Source of the DNA: Branchiostoma lanceolatum
Taxonomy: Eukaryota > Chordata > Leptocardii > Amphioxiformes > Branchiostomatidae
Assembly: GCF_035083965.1 (NCBI RefSeq)
Contig: NC_089732.1
Coordinates: 439,001 to 503,000, forward strand
DNA: 64,000 nucleotides
Reading direction: 5' to 3'
This document shows, piece after piece, positions 12,412 to 23,217 of the stretch. The position numbers and the translations under genes were made by a program. Numbering within the stretch: the first letter of the stretch is position 1; every line of letters starts with the position of its first letter. The notes beneath the pieces were generated by a model. That model was not told the origin of the DNA and did not search any database. It saw only the letters and a list, made by a program, of their open reading frames with translations.

Positions 12412-12821
12412 TCTGTGTGCACAGCCAGCGGCCTGTGTAAGTAGGAGATGTCGGGGTTTGTTTAGTCAGACGCGCTGGCTATTCACATTCGGTGAACCGT
12501 GGAGAGTGGAGACGGGACAAGTTTTCTCTGCAATCTCCTGTTATGAAAACCATCAAAAACAACACTTTCATTCACAGTGGGCTGTTCTCTTCTAAATTAC
12601 TCTGATACATGTTTTTCTTTTTTCCTTTATTGCTTTCTATATTTCACTTCGAATGCTTTTTCGATTATTGTGCCGAGCATCATTTTCCAGCTAATACTTG
12701 TCATACTCAGTTGCTTGTCAACATTCCGTCATGTCTAAAATTGTACTGGTGTATTGATAGATTGATATATAGATTGATTCATTGATTGATTTTTACTTCA
12801 TAAGCTCCATACGAAAGCCCG

Positions 12822-15800
12822 ATGTCGGTCCCGTCCGGAGTACAGCCGGCAGAACTGCGCCGCAGGACGGTAGACCAGTCAGAAGCGCCGCTTAGCGGAG
12901 ACGCCCAACCACCTGTTCCACCGCCGGACTCTGCCGAGCCGCCGACGGAATCTCCCGAGTCCAGGCGAGCGCGACCTTCGGCGAGTTTCGTGCCGCTCCC
13001 GAAGGCCGAGATCGGGCTGTGCGCGACGATCTCTGTATGTGTTATGGGCTACATGCTGTACTGCGCCTACAGGTTCTCACAAGGTTTGTTTGGTTGTCAA
13101 GAAGATATTGATGGATTGTTATGAAATTTGGCATGTGGTTAGATCTTGATCTAATCAAGGAATGAATAGATTTTGGGAACACTGGCGGCTTTCCTTGGTA
13201 TTGCAGCATGCCTTTTAGTTTTGAAATGCTACTTTTATTTTTATTGAAATATGAATTTGTTCATTTAGCCAGTTAATTGTCAACTTCTTATCTCCTTTCT
13301 ACCGGTCCAGATCACAAGGAGCAGCTGAAAGTAGCGGACCTCGCACCGGGATGGACCATCTTAGGGAGGAAGAAAGTAAGATATAGAAATACAATTGTAT
13401 GTTGATAAGACATGTTTGAGGAAAGACTATCAGTATACATTAAGGATATGAGTTTATTAAACTACAACTAACTATATCATGTCCTGTATAAAGTGGGCTA
13501 AAATCAACCTTTACAAGTTGAAGGGGCAACCGAGCTGTCTTGGGATGAAATGACTAAATAAAGGAAAAACAGGAGCCACCATCAAATTGCTGTGGCTTTA
13601 AACATCCTTACTTTGTGCCGCTTTCTATAATTCTATTTGGTACATTTTGTCCTTTCTGTTCTAAGCTATTACTTAATTCTCAGATTTGTGGAAAGTGACT
13701 AAGAATGACACTAACTTATTATGTGTATATGTAAGATGAGATATAAAGGAAGCTTTCAATGATAGGACACTAATCAAACCTTTCACATCCTCTGTTTTTA
13801 TGTTTGTTTGTTTAATTGTTTGTTTACCTGCAGGACATCCATGACATTGAGTGGCGAGAGTGGACTAAGCGGATGCGCACCAGTTTCCCGCTGTTCTACC
13901 TGGGGCAGGTGGTGCTGGGGGCGGCCACAGGCAGACTCATGCCCAAGGTCAGTTCTGTTGTTCCTCACCACTTTACTCTTTGGACACAACCAAGTGTTTT
14001 ATTCAATTCTGACTGGTTCACATTGCACTGCAGGTATAGTTGTCACTGCTTACAGATGCGGCCCCAAAAGAAAAGTATTCACATATGTTCATAGATAGTT
14101 AATGTAGAGCTTACAATGAGGCACTGAGGAAGGTAACAGACAGTTATCAAAACTTTGGTTGAATAAAATACTTAGTTGAGTACAAAAAGTGTTTTTATTC
14201 AGTGACTTACCAACCTGATGAAACTATTCACTTACCACTTTCGTCCACAACCACCTGTTGCATGACTACAATACCAGACAGTCCTCAAACCTAATTAAAG
14301 CCCTGTTAATTTTGCCCTGTAACCTTTGCCCTGTAACTTAAGCCCTGTAACCCTTGCCCTGTGACCTTTTCCCAGGCTAAGTTCCCCCTGTACGGCCTGT
14401 ACGGAGTAGTGAGCCTGGCCGTGTGTCTGGGCTGGAGACCCGCAGGTGTGGTGCTGCTCCAGGCTGCCGTGACCTTTGCCCTGTCCCGCCTGAGGAGACC
14501 TGCACTAGTCTGGGGGTTTACCATCATCGTCATGACAACCATCTTCATTGAGCCGGGCTACTCTTGGCATGTTAGTACACTTGTTTCTCTCTCTGTCTCT
14601 CCTTCTGTCTCTCTTTCTCCCTCTCCCCATCCCTGTCATTTCTTTCTCATCCTCTGAGATCTCTCCTACCTCCCTCCCCCTCTCCAACTCTCTTCATCTA
14701 CAGTTCTCTCCTTCTTTCTCTTGCTTTTTGTATCTCTCTCTCTCTCTTTCTTTCTTTCGTTCCTGCTATCTTATTGGTACGGTTGATTTGATATTCTCAA
14801 ATTCAAACATTTCCAACTGCAAGGAGTCTGCTGCATGTCTGTTCCAAGTCATTGGTGTGTGGTATAAAATCCATGAGAGATGTTTCCTGATTCTCTCCCA
14901 CAGTATAACCTGGTGCCCTCCTACGCCAAATACCTAATCTACATGGTGACCTTGACCTTGTCGTGTCTGCGAGGGGTCAGCTTCGCCATGGAGTTCTGCA
15001 GGGAGATGGAACCGAACCCGGGTAGGTACAGATCAGTGTCAACAGTAAATCTGAGTACGCTTAACTTAACCTCATTGATAATATCATCGTATCCAGTGGC
15101 GTCGGTTGGCATAAAAGTAGGGTGTTGGGCCCTAGGAACCCAGTGGTCCTTGATCTGAATCCTCTGACATGCACAATTGTGTCCTTGGAAAAGACATTTC
15201 CCACAAATTTCCTCACTTGACTCAGGTGAAAATAAGTACCTAGTGGTTAGGGATGTCCCTCGGAAAGGATGTTGAATTGAAGTCCTGTGTTTGAAGACAT
15301 TCACACAGGTGAGGGAAAACATTGAAGATGTCGTCTTGACCTGTTTATGCTGTTCCTCCCAAATGACATGATTTCTGTTGAAAGATGCTTTATAAGTTTA
15401 GAAATTAATAGTAAATATCCTTCCCCTCCTGTTGTTTCCTCCCCCGGCACGGCACCAGCCGGTTACAGCCTGCTGGACCTGCTGGCCTACAACTTCTACT
15501 GGCCGCTGCTGACCTCAGGACCCATCATCTGCTACAACAGCTTCAAGGAACAGGTAGGTCATGACCTCTAACCTTTAACCCTCAGGACCCATCATCTGCT
15601 ACAACAGCTTCAGGGAGCAGGTAGGTCATAACCTCTAACCCCTAACCTTTAATACTCAGAACCCATCATCTGCTACAAGAGCTTCAGGGAATAGGTAGGT
15701 CATGACCTCTAACCCCTAACTTTAACCCTCAGGACCCATCATCAACTACAACTTCAGCCAGCAGGTAGGTCATGACCTCTAACCCCTAGCATTTACTCCC

Positions 15801-18787
15801 GAACCTCTAACCCTCAGGACCCATCATCAACTTCAAGGCCAGGTAAAAAAAATAAAATTCAATTTATTAATCTTTACTCTAGGCTTACTAAAACACTGAT
15901 TGTCCACAATGAAATAAGGGCAGTTGCAAGTAACCGTCAGTGTTTGACAGAGGGTTGTACAATCATGTATGGAAAGTATGGACAAAGGTTCTTTCACTAA
16001 ATCTGTATGGAGATTTGCCACATCTATCCTTTACCAGATCTATGATATGTATCAATGTTGTTTGTGATGTTTTGATGACATCAGTAATTCTTCCCTTATA
16101 TGGTCCCATCAGAGGTCATCTCAGGACAACGACCAGTCAGGGCTGCAGAACCTTCCCATGGTGCTGTGGGGCCTGACGCGGCTGCTGTTCTGGTTCCTGT
16201 GTGTCGAGGTTTTCCTGCACTATTTCTACATCCACGCTGTCTGTGACAGGATAGGGGTACTGAAGAAGGCATCGGTCTTTACGCTATGTAAGTCTGTTTG
16301 ATTGTGAGTGTGTGTGTGTGTGTGTGTGTGTCTGTGTAGGTGTGTGTGAGCGTGTGTTGTTATTCTGGTTCCTGTGTGTGGAGGTTTTCCTGCACTATTT
16401 CTACATCCACGCTGTGTGTGACAGGATAGGGGTACTGAGGAAGGCCTCAGTCTTCACTCTGTGTAAGTTTATTTGTGCGTTTCTGTTCTTTTGGTTCCTG
16501 TGGTTCCCTACATGTGTGACGTTTCCCATCACTATTTCTGCATCTGTGCTGTGTGCCAGGATGGACAAATTGGAGAAAGCGTACATGTGATTTACTAACC
16601 ATGAGAGTTGGTTTCAGCACCAAGGACAGGACCATAACACATTACACTGCTGACAGAGGAAGTAAGACATGTAGAAATGATAACTTTGTCTTGCAGACAG
16701 ATGTTTGTTTGTCTGAAGCCTTTAATTCCTGTCGCAGGTATGATGAGAAATGATAGTACAATGATATTGTACAGTTAACACTTCACCTTGAAATTACATG
16801 TGTATTTTAACACAGAATCTGAACCACTAACTTTGCGTTGCAGACGGCCTGATCTACGCGCATGTGCAGTTCTTCCATGTGAAGTACGTGGTGTTCTACG
16901 GGCTGGGCTCAACTCTCGCGAGACTTGACGGGATCTCGGCCCCGCCCCAGCCCAGATGCGTCGCCACCGTCTACCAGTTCGCAGACATGTGGAGGTCGGT
17001 CATCTCCAAGCAGATGTGGGGCTGTGGCTTTTTCTATATATTTTTGCAGTGTTTTCAACACCTGTATGTTAAACACCTTGCCACACATTTGCTGGGAAGT
17101 ACAATGTTTGCTCTTACAAAAAAATAAAGCCCTCTGAATGAAAGTCAATAGATTACCCTATAGCATGCCAATGTATAATAACTCAGGGTAATATTATGGG
17201 CTTCCATTTAAAATACAATTTTTTAAGTGCACTAAATGTATCTAAATGTAATTTTGAAAAACAAATGATTCAGCAAAAGCATTGCTAGATGTTGTAAGAC
17301 TAAAACTACTGTTCACACTTATTTTCCAGATCATTTGATCCGGGTCTGTACAAGTGGCTGGTGCGATACATCTACTGGCCACTAGGGGGCTCTCGCAGCG
17401 GCCTGCCAAGGCAAATTGCAGCTTCCATTGGTAAGGAACTCCCAGCAACTTTCATTTTTCTGTTCCAATTCTTGCCCAAATCAGTACAGTATTGGCCTTA
17501 GATACTGATTGAGTCATCAGTCTATGAGTCAACTGTACAGGGCAGCACTGCAGTTCTCCTATGTCCTGCTAGAGACCCTTGCTGTGCACAAATCTTGAAT
17601 TACTCTCCAATATTTCTTCACAGCGACGTTTGTGTTTGTGTACTACTGGCACGGCGCATCCCAGAACCTGTTCGTGTGGGCTGCGCTGCAGTTCTTCGGT
17701 GTCCTGCTAGAGACCCTCGCTAGACGGTTCATGCGGCTACCAGTAGTTAAAGAAATGGAGGTGCATATTTTCATTGTCTTTCATTCATTTGATATCTGAT
17801 ATTCATTACGACATTGCCTTACTTCTTTTTTTTGGGGTGAGATCATCAATTAGAAAGCAAATTACACATGTCTACACTTTCTAATGGTTAGACATACAGG
17901 TAAACAATATCTTAAATCAAATCGATCTCTACAACTACTTCAGTGTGAGTGGATAAGAGATTTACTTCTAGACGTTTGAAGTGACTATCACCAAACACTT
18001 TTGATCTCCAACAAAGAAACAGACAAACCAATTGTCTTGTTTTTCTACAGTCATAGCACCTGAGTATTGGGTCCTCTCGTAGACTGCGTACACTGCTCAA
18101 CACCGACCCGCTCATCATGCTGATGATCTCCCAACAAACAAACAAACAAACAAACATTGCCTTGTTTCCCTGCAGATGAAGTACCTGAGTGCTGAGTCCT
18201 CCCGTAGACTGCGCACGTTGTTGAACACCGGTCCATTCGTCGCGCTGATGATCTCCAACCTGGTGTTCCTCACCTCCCCGCAAGTCGGCGCTCACTACGC
18301 AACCATGCTCGGTAAGGAAGAGGCAACTGCTGCAAAGATGTTTGTTTGTGTTTGTGGTTATTGTTCACCTTGAAGTGCCTAGAGGCAAATAGGTCAGTAA
18401 GTTTCCTTGCTGTTTCTGTAGCAGAGCAGTTTTTTACAGGGCGGGGTTGTATTGCTAAGCCTTTCGCCTTTGATGTGCTCGTGACACTCATTTTAAAGGC
18501 TGAGGTGCCCTGACCCAGGATTAAACCAAGGTCTAATTGATTGGAACCAGGAGCTCAACTGTGAGGCTGCTACCAGTTCAGCTACAGGGATATCCGACAT
18601 ATTAGGGGATATGACTCGAGTTACATTTTCTGCGTAGGTATATCTGCTCCTTTGTAACATAACTAACCACAGAACTTGCTCCTGCACTACCACAGGCAGG
18701 CCCCTGGTGGCGCTTCAGACGGCAACAGTCCTGTTCTGCATGGCACAGTGGACTGTGGAGATCAGGAAACAGGTGCCCCTAACGTGA
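12822..18787 (+). CDS. HHAT: Hedgehog acyltransferase (MBOAT family)
   Basis: The product adds palmitate to the N-terminal cysteine of Hedgehog proteins in the ER membrane. Coding exons: 12822-13083, 13311-13375, 13834-13947, 14376-14570, 14904-15021, 15459-15553, 16113-16287, 16844-16994, 17330-17430, 17624-17760, 18176-18311, 18696-18787. All junctions are GT-AG and in phase; total 546 codons plus stop (human protein 493). MBOAT landmarks are intact: FDPGLYKWLVRYIYWPLGG with Asp395, and VYYWHGA with the conserved His435. The presence of this His argues for HHAT rather than the HHATL paralogue. Also visible are LARLDG and a Cys-Val pair after PPQPRC. The N-terminus has an extra Pro-rich stretch before the first membrane helix (about residues 64-85). 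The start is the first ATG of this frame; a non-coding upstream exon is possible. Exons 6, 7 and 11 have tandem partial copies in the introns. Confidence 0.95.
14120..14232 (+). mobile_element. Dispersed repeat with CTGANGA-hairpin-AAAC, copy 2
   Basis: The order is CTGAGGAAGGTAACAGACAG, a hairpin arm, TATCAAAACTTTGG, then GTTTTTATTCAGTGACTTAC and CAACCTGATGAAACTATTC. It shares its 3' part with copy 1 (5560-5660) and its hairpin layout with copy 3 (60290-60425). It lies in HHAT intron 3. Confidence 0.55.
14300..14372 (+). repeat. Short GCCCTGTAACCTTT repeat abutting HHAT exon 4
   Basis: About five imperfect copies of TTGCCCTGTAACC run up to the acceptor of HHAT exon 4 (AG at 14374-14375). 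The last copy merges with the polypyrimidine tract, and a related phrase (TTTGCCCTGTCCC) lies inside the exon at about 14475. Confidence 0.6.
15093..15330 (+). mobile_element. tRNA-derived SINE-like element in HHAT intron 5
   Basis: TGGCGTCGGTTGGCAT resembles a pol III A box, and GGTCCTTGATCTGAATCC, about 45 bases on, resembles a B box. That spacing fits a tRNA-type head. A longer non-tRNA body follows. No anticodon fold could be confirmed by eye, so I do not call a tRNA gene. Confidence 0.4.
15517..15843 (+). repeat. Tandem copies of the HHAT exon 6 end plus splice donor
   Basis: Five copies start AGGACCCATCATC at 15517 (the real exon), 15584, 15659, 15731 and 15816, with spacing 67-85 bases. 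Each carries the end of exon 6 (codons around PIICYNSF), and four of the five carry GGTAGGT at the donor position followed by CATGACCTCTAACCC. The last copy is truncated and ends in GGTAAAA. The four extra copies lie in intron 6. Confidence 0.93.
16190..16565 (+). repeat. Partial tandem copies of HHAT exon 7
   Basis: The 3' part of exon 7 (16190-16287, FWFLCVEVFLHYFYIHAVC and on) is repeated almost intact at 16361-16463, again followed by a GTAAGT donor, and a third, badly decayed copy covers about 16485-16560. A GT-dinucleotide run (16308-16331) separates copies one and two. The second copy keeps an open frame but no acceptor AG is seen directly before it. Confidence 0.9.
17543..17582 (+). 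repeat. Decayed partial copy of HHAT exon 10
   Basis: AGCACTGCAGTTCTCCTATG followed by TCCTGCTAGAGACCCTTGCT matches the exon 10 segment at 17684-17722 with few differences. It lacks both splice sites. Confidence 0.8.
18020..18130 (+). repeat. Copy of the HHAT exon 11 acceptor and 5' half
   Basis: A pyrimidine tract with TTTTTCTACAG precedes a sequence matching exon 11 from CCTGAG onward to CTGATGATCTCC, about 126 bases before the real exon at 18176. The copied acceptor and exon start have diverged (TCATAGCACCTGAG against ATGAAGTACCTGAG). A run of CAAA units lies between the two copies. Confidence 0.85.
18365..18605 (-). mobile_element. tRNA-derived SINE, copy 1
   Basis: On the minus strand, TAGCTGAACTGGTAGCAGCC is a good pol III A box, and GGTTTAATCCTGGGTC about 45 bases later is a B box. 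The body ends near AAACTTACTGACC. A related copy sits at 22430-22600 with B box GGTTCAATCCTGAGTC. It lies in the last HHAT intron. Confidence 0.65.
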
Positions 18788-19080
18788 CCAATCAGGATGC
18801 AGCTATCGGTCATGTGACCAATCAGGAGACAGGTGCCACGCAAAACAAATGCTACTCATGTGACCAGAAAGAAACATGACTGTTAACATTATTAGCACGT
18901 ATACGCAATGTAAGCGTTTAAGGTTGGGTTCCCGTATCTAAGGTTAATCTCTCGTTCATATAGTTGCATCCAAAGCTAGATCTTATGCAATAGACTTTAC
19001 TCTGATGCAATGTTGAACGCAGAGGACGAAAGAGACTTGGCAGCTACTAGTACAATAGGTCTGGATAGCAGACCATATTC

Positions 19081-19288
19081 TGTAAATGCATTTAAGTTCG
19101 CGTTGTTTTTATTTCGCGCTAAGGCGAAAATGGAGTGTTTGCGGTGGTTTTAAGTTTGCGGCAGCACTATAGTCACATACCTTTACAGTATTAGACAAAA
19201 TGTTTGCGGTGGTTTTAAGTTCGCGGTGAAACGGTCGCCGCGAAAACCACAAACATAAAACCGCCGCAAACATTTCTGCATTTACAAG
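19081..19288. mobile_element. MITE with TGTAAATGCA termini
   Basis: The left end TGTAAATGCATTTAAGTTCG and right end CATTTCTGCATTTACA are imperfect inverted repeats. Inside, GTTTGCGGTGGTTTTAAGTT occurs twice and its complement follows in the right half. No coding capacity. Confidence 0.7.
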
Positions 19289-19537
19289 ACTATATGCACA
19301 TGATGTTCTGCCAACATGCTGCTGTTATTGAAATGTTGTAGAAGAAACAACAGCATCAAAACACACAATGTCGTGAGCAGTTTAAGACTTGGGTGACAAA
19401 GATGTTTTCCATCAACAAGTTTGATGTACCTACTTCAAGGATATTGTTCCAGATTTCTAACAGTAGCATTTATGACAGAATGAGATGCATTAGATGTATT
19501 TTCATTGCCTTCTCTTCTTTCCAATGTTTATATTTTG

Positions 19538-19543
19538 AATAAA
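19538..19543 (+). promoter_or_regulatory. HHAT: Probable HHAT polyadenylation signal
   Basis: AATAAA lies about 750 bases after the HHAT stop codon, in an AT-rich setting and followed by T-rich sequence. No closer canonical signal was noticed on this strand. Confidence 0.5.
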
Positions 19544-19559
19544 AAATATTTTTACTCGT

Positions 19560-20195
19560 CAATGAGTTGTTTCTTGGCTTGTGCTTGGATGTCTTTTCAC
19601 ATTCTCACATCAGATACTGGGCCTTGTCTACTATCCAATTGATTGATAGATGTATTGGCCAATCCTCTTAGTTCACCAAGTTAACAAGTGATATATTCAG
19701 ATTAATCACAATCACCTGTGTTACAGGTGTTCATGAACATAATTTACCCAAATGGCCTTTTTTGTGTCCAAACCACAAACGAAAGATGCATGCCGTTAAG
19801 GTAGTGTAAAGATTTGCGGGGGTGTAGGTGGGGCTGGGGTTACAAAAGGCTGCAATATAAACCCTTGTATTGACGGGAGGGCTAGAAGAGTCTGGGAAAT
19901 AGTGTGAAAATGAGCAAAGTTTGTAATATTTTGACTTTATTTCGTATAATTCTGCCATAATGCGACATCGTGTTACGTGAAGTCTTGCGACACAGCCTGG
20001 CGTGGCCAGACCTGCCTTAAGGGCACTGCAGAGGGCCCTAGTTTTTTGAGACACTAAGTTCCCAGACAGAGAACTAGTGATCTCCTAAGCCATAGGACAG
20101 CTCAGCTCAGCCGTCCAAGGCTCGCACATGCCTGCCCACTTGGGCTGACATCTTCTCCCAAAACTAGGAGGCTGTTGTTCAAAGGAACGACATAA
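19560..20195 (+). mobile_element. About 640-bp dispersed element, copy A
   Basis: This stretch matches 62610-63255 in the opposite orientation over nearly its full length. Shared blocks include CACCTGTGTTACAGGTGTTC, CATAATTTACCCAAATGGCC, TTTGTAATATTTTGACTTTA, GCCTGGCGTGGCCAG and GCTCAGCTCAGCCGTCCAAG. A short further copy of one end occurs near 63835-63925. No long open frame, so it is probably a non-autonomous transposon. Confidence 0.8.
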
Positions 20196-20909
20196 ATTAG
20201 AACCATCTTGTCTGAAGCCCAAAGTAACTTTGGTGAACTTTCATTTGTGGTCCAAGAACTGTAAGGAAATAGGGATAAGTTTATCAGTATAAACTGCATT
20301 TAATATTTTTATACATTTGGACCTCTTTGAAAAATGGATAATACACATTATCCATATTTTACTCATGACAATGATAATGTCTAATGTTGTCTTTCCCTTG
20401 TATTCTACTTTCTGGAGAAGACTAAGCTACTTGGGTAGATTATAATAAATTATACATCAGAATGACTTGATGGCTTCAGCTATGTCCACCTGCTGGTTGG
20501 CTATAAAGAGCTCCACATGGCCATGGGTGTAATTCATGCTTTCAGGTATCCTGTCTTCTAGAGTCTACCCTTTGTCAGACAGTGCACAGATCTTAATGCA
20601 CATGCACAGGTTACAGGTAAAGGCCCCCCGACACCCAAACAGCTCTTGTCTCAACCATGGTTCATACATGTAAATAATATATATATATATATATGTATAT
20701 CCTTTGTTGGTCGATTTTCATGATAATATCAGACATGTTTTGTTTATGTCTTGGCCCTTGACCTGACCTTTGACCTGGGCATGTGCGGTTGGATCTGTGA
20801 ACAGGCTTATCACCTTTGCTAGCGAGGCAGCCCTGACTTTATGTCATGTACAGCTAGCCAACTCATTAATGAATCAAATGATAACAACAAGAACAACTTT
20901 ACATAGTAC

Positions 20910-20915
20910 TTTATT
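20910..20915 (-). promoter_or_regulatory. TRIM23: Candidate TRIM23 polyadenylation signal
   Basis: TTTATT on the plus strand is AATAAA on the minus strand, about 2.3 kb beyond the TRIM23 stop codon. The 3' UTR would be long and would include the duplicated exon fragments and a SINE. No transcript evidence is available here. Confidence 0.3.
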
Positions 20916-21099
20916 GCCATGATAAGAGTAACAGTTGTTCCAAGGAACATTGTATACTTGACTGTATGCAATAACAGAATAACTAGTAATAATCTCATCG
21001 ACTCCTGTGAGTCTATTTCACTAAGTCTTACTGATAACTTGTTCACTGTACGGCTGTTAAATGAAATATCCGCACTTGACTTTGGAACAAGTCAAGTCC

Positions 21100-22425
21100 G
21101 GCCACATTCATGTTAACCACAAGATGGTGAAGTTCACCAGCTTAACTATAGTACAGCATACAGAGGGCCACACCAATTTATTTTGTTGGTTCTCAGACAC
21201 TTGATTGAAAAATTCAACCAAGAGGCAGGCTGAGAGGAAAAGAGGAAGTAGTGCACATAGTCCACTGGAAAGTGACTCTGCCTCTGGACCAAGAAGCCGT
21301 GACCTCGAATCTCCGCTGTGTCGCTCACCCGACATGCACGCTACTCAAAGGTTGCAGTCCTTATAGGATGGGACGTCATGCCATGGACCGCTGTTCATTG
21401 TGCATGTCGAAAACAGCTAGGGGAATTTCCCTGGTACAATGACCCTGTCTTCTCTGTCACGACCATTTGAAAATTAGCCCTTTAGTGACCTAAACTGGTT
21501 TGGCATCACTTTTACTCTATTCAATCCCAGAAACTGTGTGTACCAAGGTACAGACTCTCCTTTTAGACACTATTTTGATATTGATTTTCCAGCTCAGCAT
21601 TTATAGTTGTTGTTTTATAATTCAGAGAACCAGAAACCTAAATTGTTGCGACCTCCATGCAACTCCTTAATAGGAGGGACCAGAAAAATCATTCAACTTG
21701 AATGAAACATAAATAACAATTACTCTATAATAGAATATATACACTAATACATGTACATGTATACATACATAACTCTAACATCTCTCAAGTTGAGATACTT
21801 AACATTATTGCCAGATTTTGTTGCATTGATAACACTGTTCCCAAAACACATAAAATTGATATATCGTACAGGCCTTTCTGTAACTATCTTTTCCACAATT
21901 ACTCTGTCTAACTTTACTATTACTAGTTTGTAATCATTCTTGAAAAACTCAACTGATAAAGAAATGCTAAATCTTACACTGCAAGATCTTACATCATCAT
22001 TCACTGGTTTCTGCATCAATCTGAAGTTGTGAAAACGTCCTGCAGCTGCATTCAGTCCCTCTTTAAGCATAACATCCTTCAGATAATTTCCAAGGGTAAC
22101 AGAAAAGGAGCCACAAAGAGAAAACTTTGCAACCAAATTAGTTTCCATCTTTTGGCTCATTACTCAGTGATAGACTACCTTATTTTGCATTCACTTAGTG
22201 TGGAGGGTCACAAGCTTATCTAACAACTACTTATTGCTTAGATTTGATTTTCCTAAGAGCAGAGTATTGCTGTTACTCTATATTAACTACATTTAAACAG
22301 CATATCCACCACTAACCCAAGAGACATGGTCATTATCAACAATGAGAGACGAACAAGAAAACATTTGAACAGTTCTCACTTCTACACTGAGTCTCTTTTA
22401 GTTCATCAAGCTCATTGGTTCGTTC
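21100..22425. other. No gene seen; possible TRIM23 3' UTR
   Basis: AT-rich sequence without splice-consistent exons. The longest minus-strand frame (21744-22160) has no recognisable protein features. Confidence 0.4.
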
Positions 22426-22429
22426 AGAC

Positions 22430-22600
22430 TATTGTAGTGCCTAGTGGCACGCAGGGCGGCAAGTTTCCTTGCTGTTTTGACAGACAGATGCAGTCTCAAC
22501 CAAGATGTCCTGACTCAGGATTGAACCGGGGTCTCCCAGTTACCAAGTGATTGGAGCCAGGAACTCAAATGAGCCTGCCATGAAAGCCAATGATGACCCT
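22430..22600 (-). mobile_element. tRNA-derived SINE, copy 2 (partial head)
   Basis: On the minus strand GGTTCAATCCTGAGTCAGGA is a B box, followed by a body ending CTTGCCGCCCTGCGTGCCAC. It matches the element at 18365-18605. The A-box region is decayed. The tail phrase recurs at about 41650-41700. Confidence 0.6.
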
Positions 22601-22664
22601 GGGACTTATTAAACTTCTACTAGTTCTAGAGATCCTTAGGAATCATTATAGAACGACTTAAGAA

Positions 22665-23155
22665 ACAACTAGAACAACTTAAGAGATGTCTAGAGCCCCC
22701 GCAGCAACTAGTTGGTGTGAGAGCGAGTCCAGTCCGCTGTGAAGCCACAGGGATGACTTAAGAAACTTCTACTTGAAGTTCTAGAGATCCTTAAGAAATA
22801 TCCAGAGAGCCTTAGGAAATGTCTAGCACCACCGCTGTCACCAGTTGGTGCGACAGCCCGTCCATTGTGAAGACCCAAGCCAACCCTCGGATGACATTAG
22901 AACATCTAGACTTCCAGAGGGCCTTAAGAAACATCTAGAGATACTTAAAAAATGTGAAAAATGACTTAAGAAATGTCTAGCACCCCCGCAGCAACTAGCT
23001 GGTGCGACAGCCAGTCCAGTCCGTCGTGAAGCCCCATGTCAACCCTGGAAGGACTTAAGAAACTTCTAAAGATCCTTAAGAAACAGCCAGAAAGACTTAA
23101 GAAATGTCTAGCACCACAGCTGCAACCAGTTGGTGCGACAGTCAGGCCATTGTGA
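22665..23155 (-). repeat. Decayed copies of the 3' half of TRIM23 exon 11
   Basis: The real exon end, with stop codon at 23218-23220, is followed on the minus strand by about four decayed copies centred near 23110, 22990, 22825 and 22690. Each keeps AACTGGTTGC-type Leu-Val-Ala-Ala codons, a CTAGACATTTCTTAAG-like end (equivalent to the stop region) and the CCAGTCCAGTCCGTCGTGAA block in plus orientation. They lie in the presumed 3' UTR and do not keep one open frame. Confidence 0.85.
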
Positions 23156-23217
23156 AGACCCAAGCCAACCCTCAGATGATCTAGAGAGTCTTATGAAACA
23201 TCTACAACCAGAACGAC

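Noticed and set aside
18540..18605. tRNA gene on the minus strand
   Set aside because: A and B boxes are present but no cloverleaf with acceptor pairing can be drawn; better explained as the head of a SINE.
21744..22160. 138-codon minus-strand frame
   Set aside because: No conserved features or splice context, AT-rich, and it ends in a Tyr/Met run from a TACATG repeat; more likely TRIM23 3' UTR or intergenic sequence.
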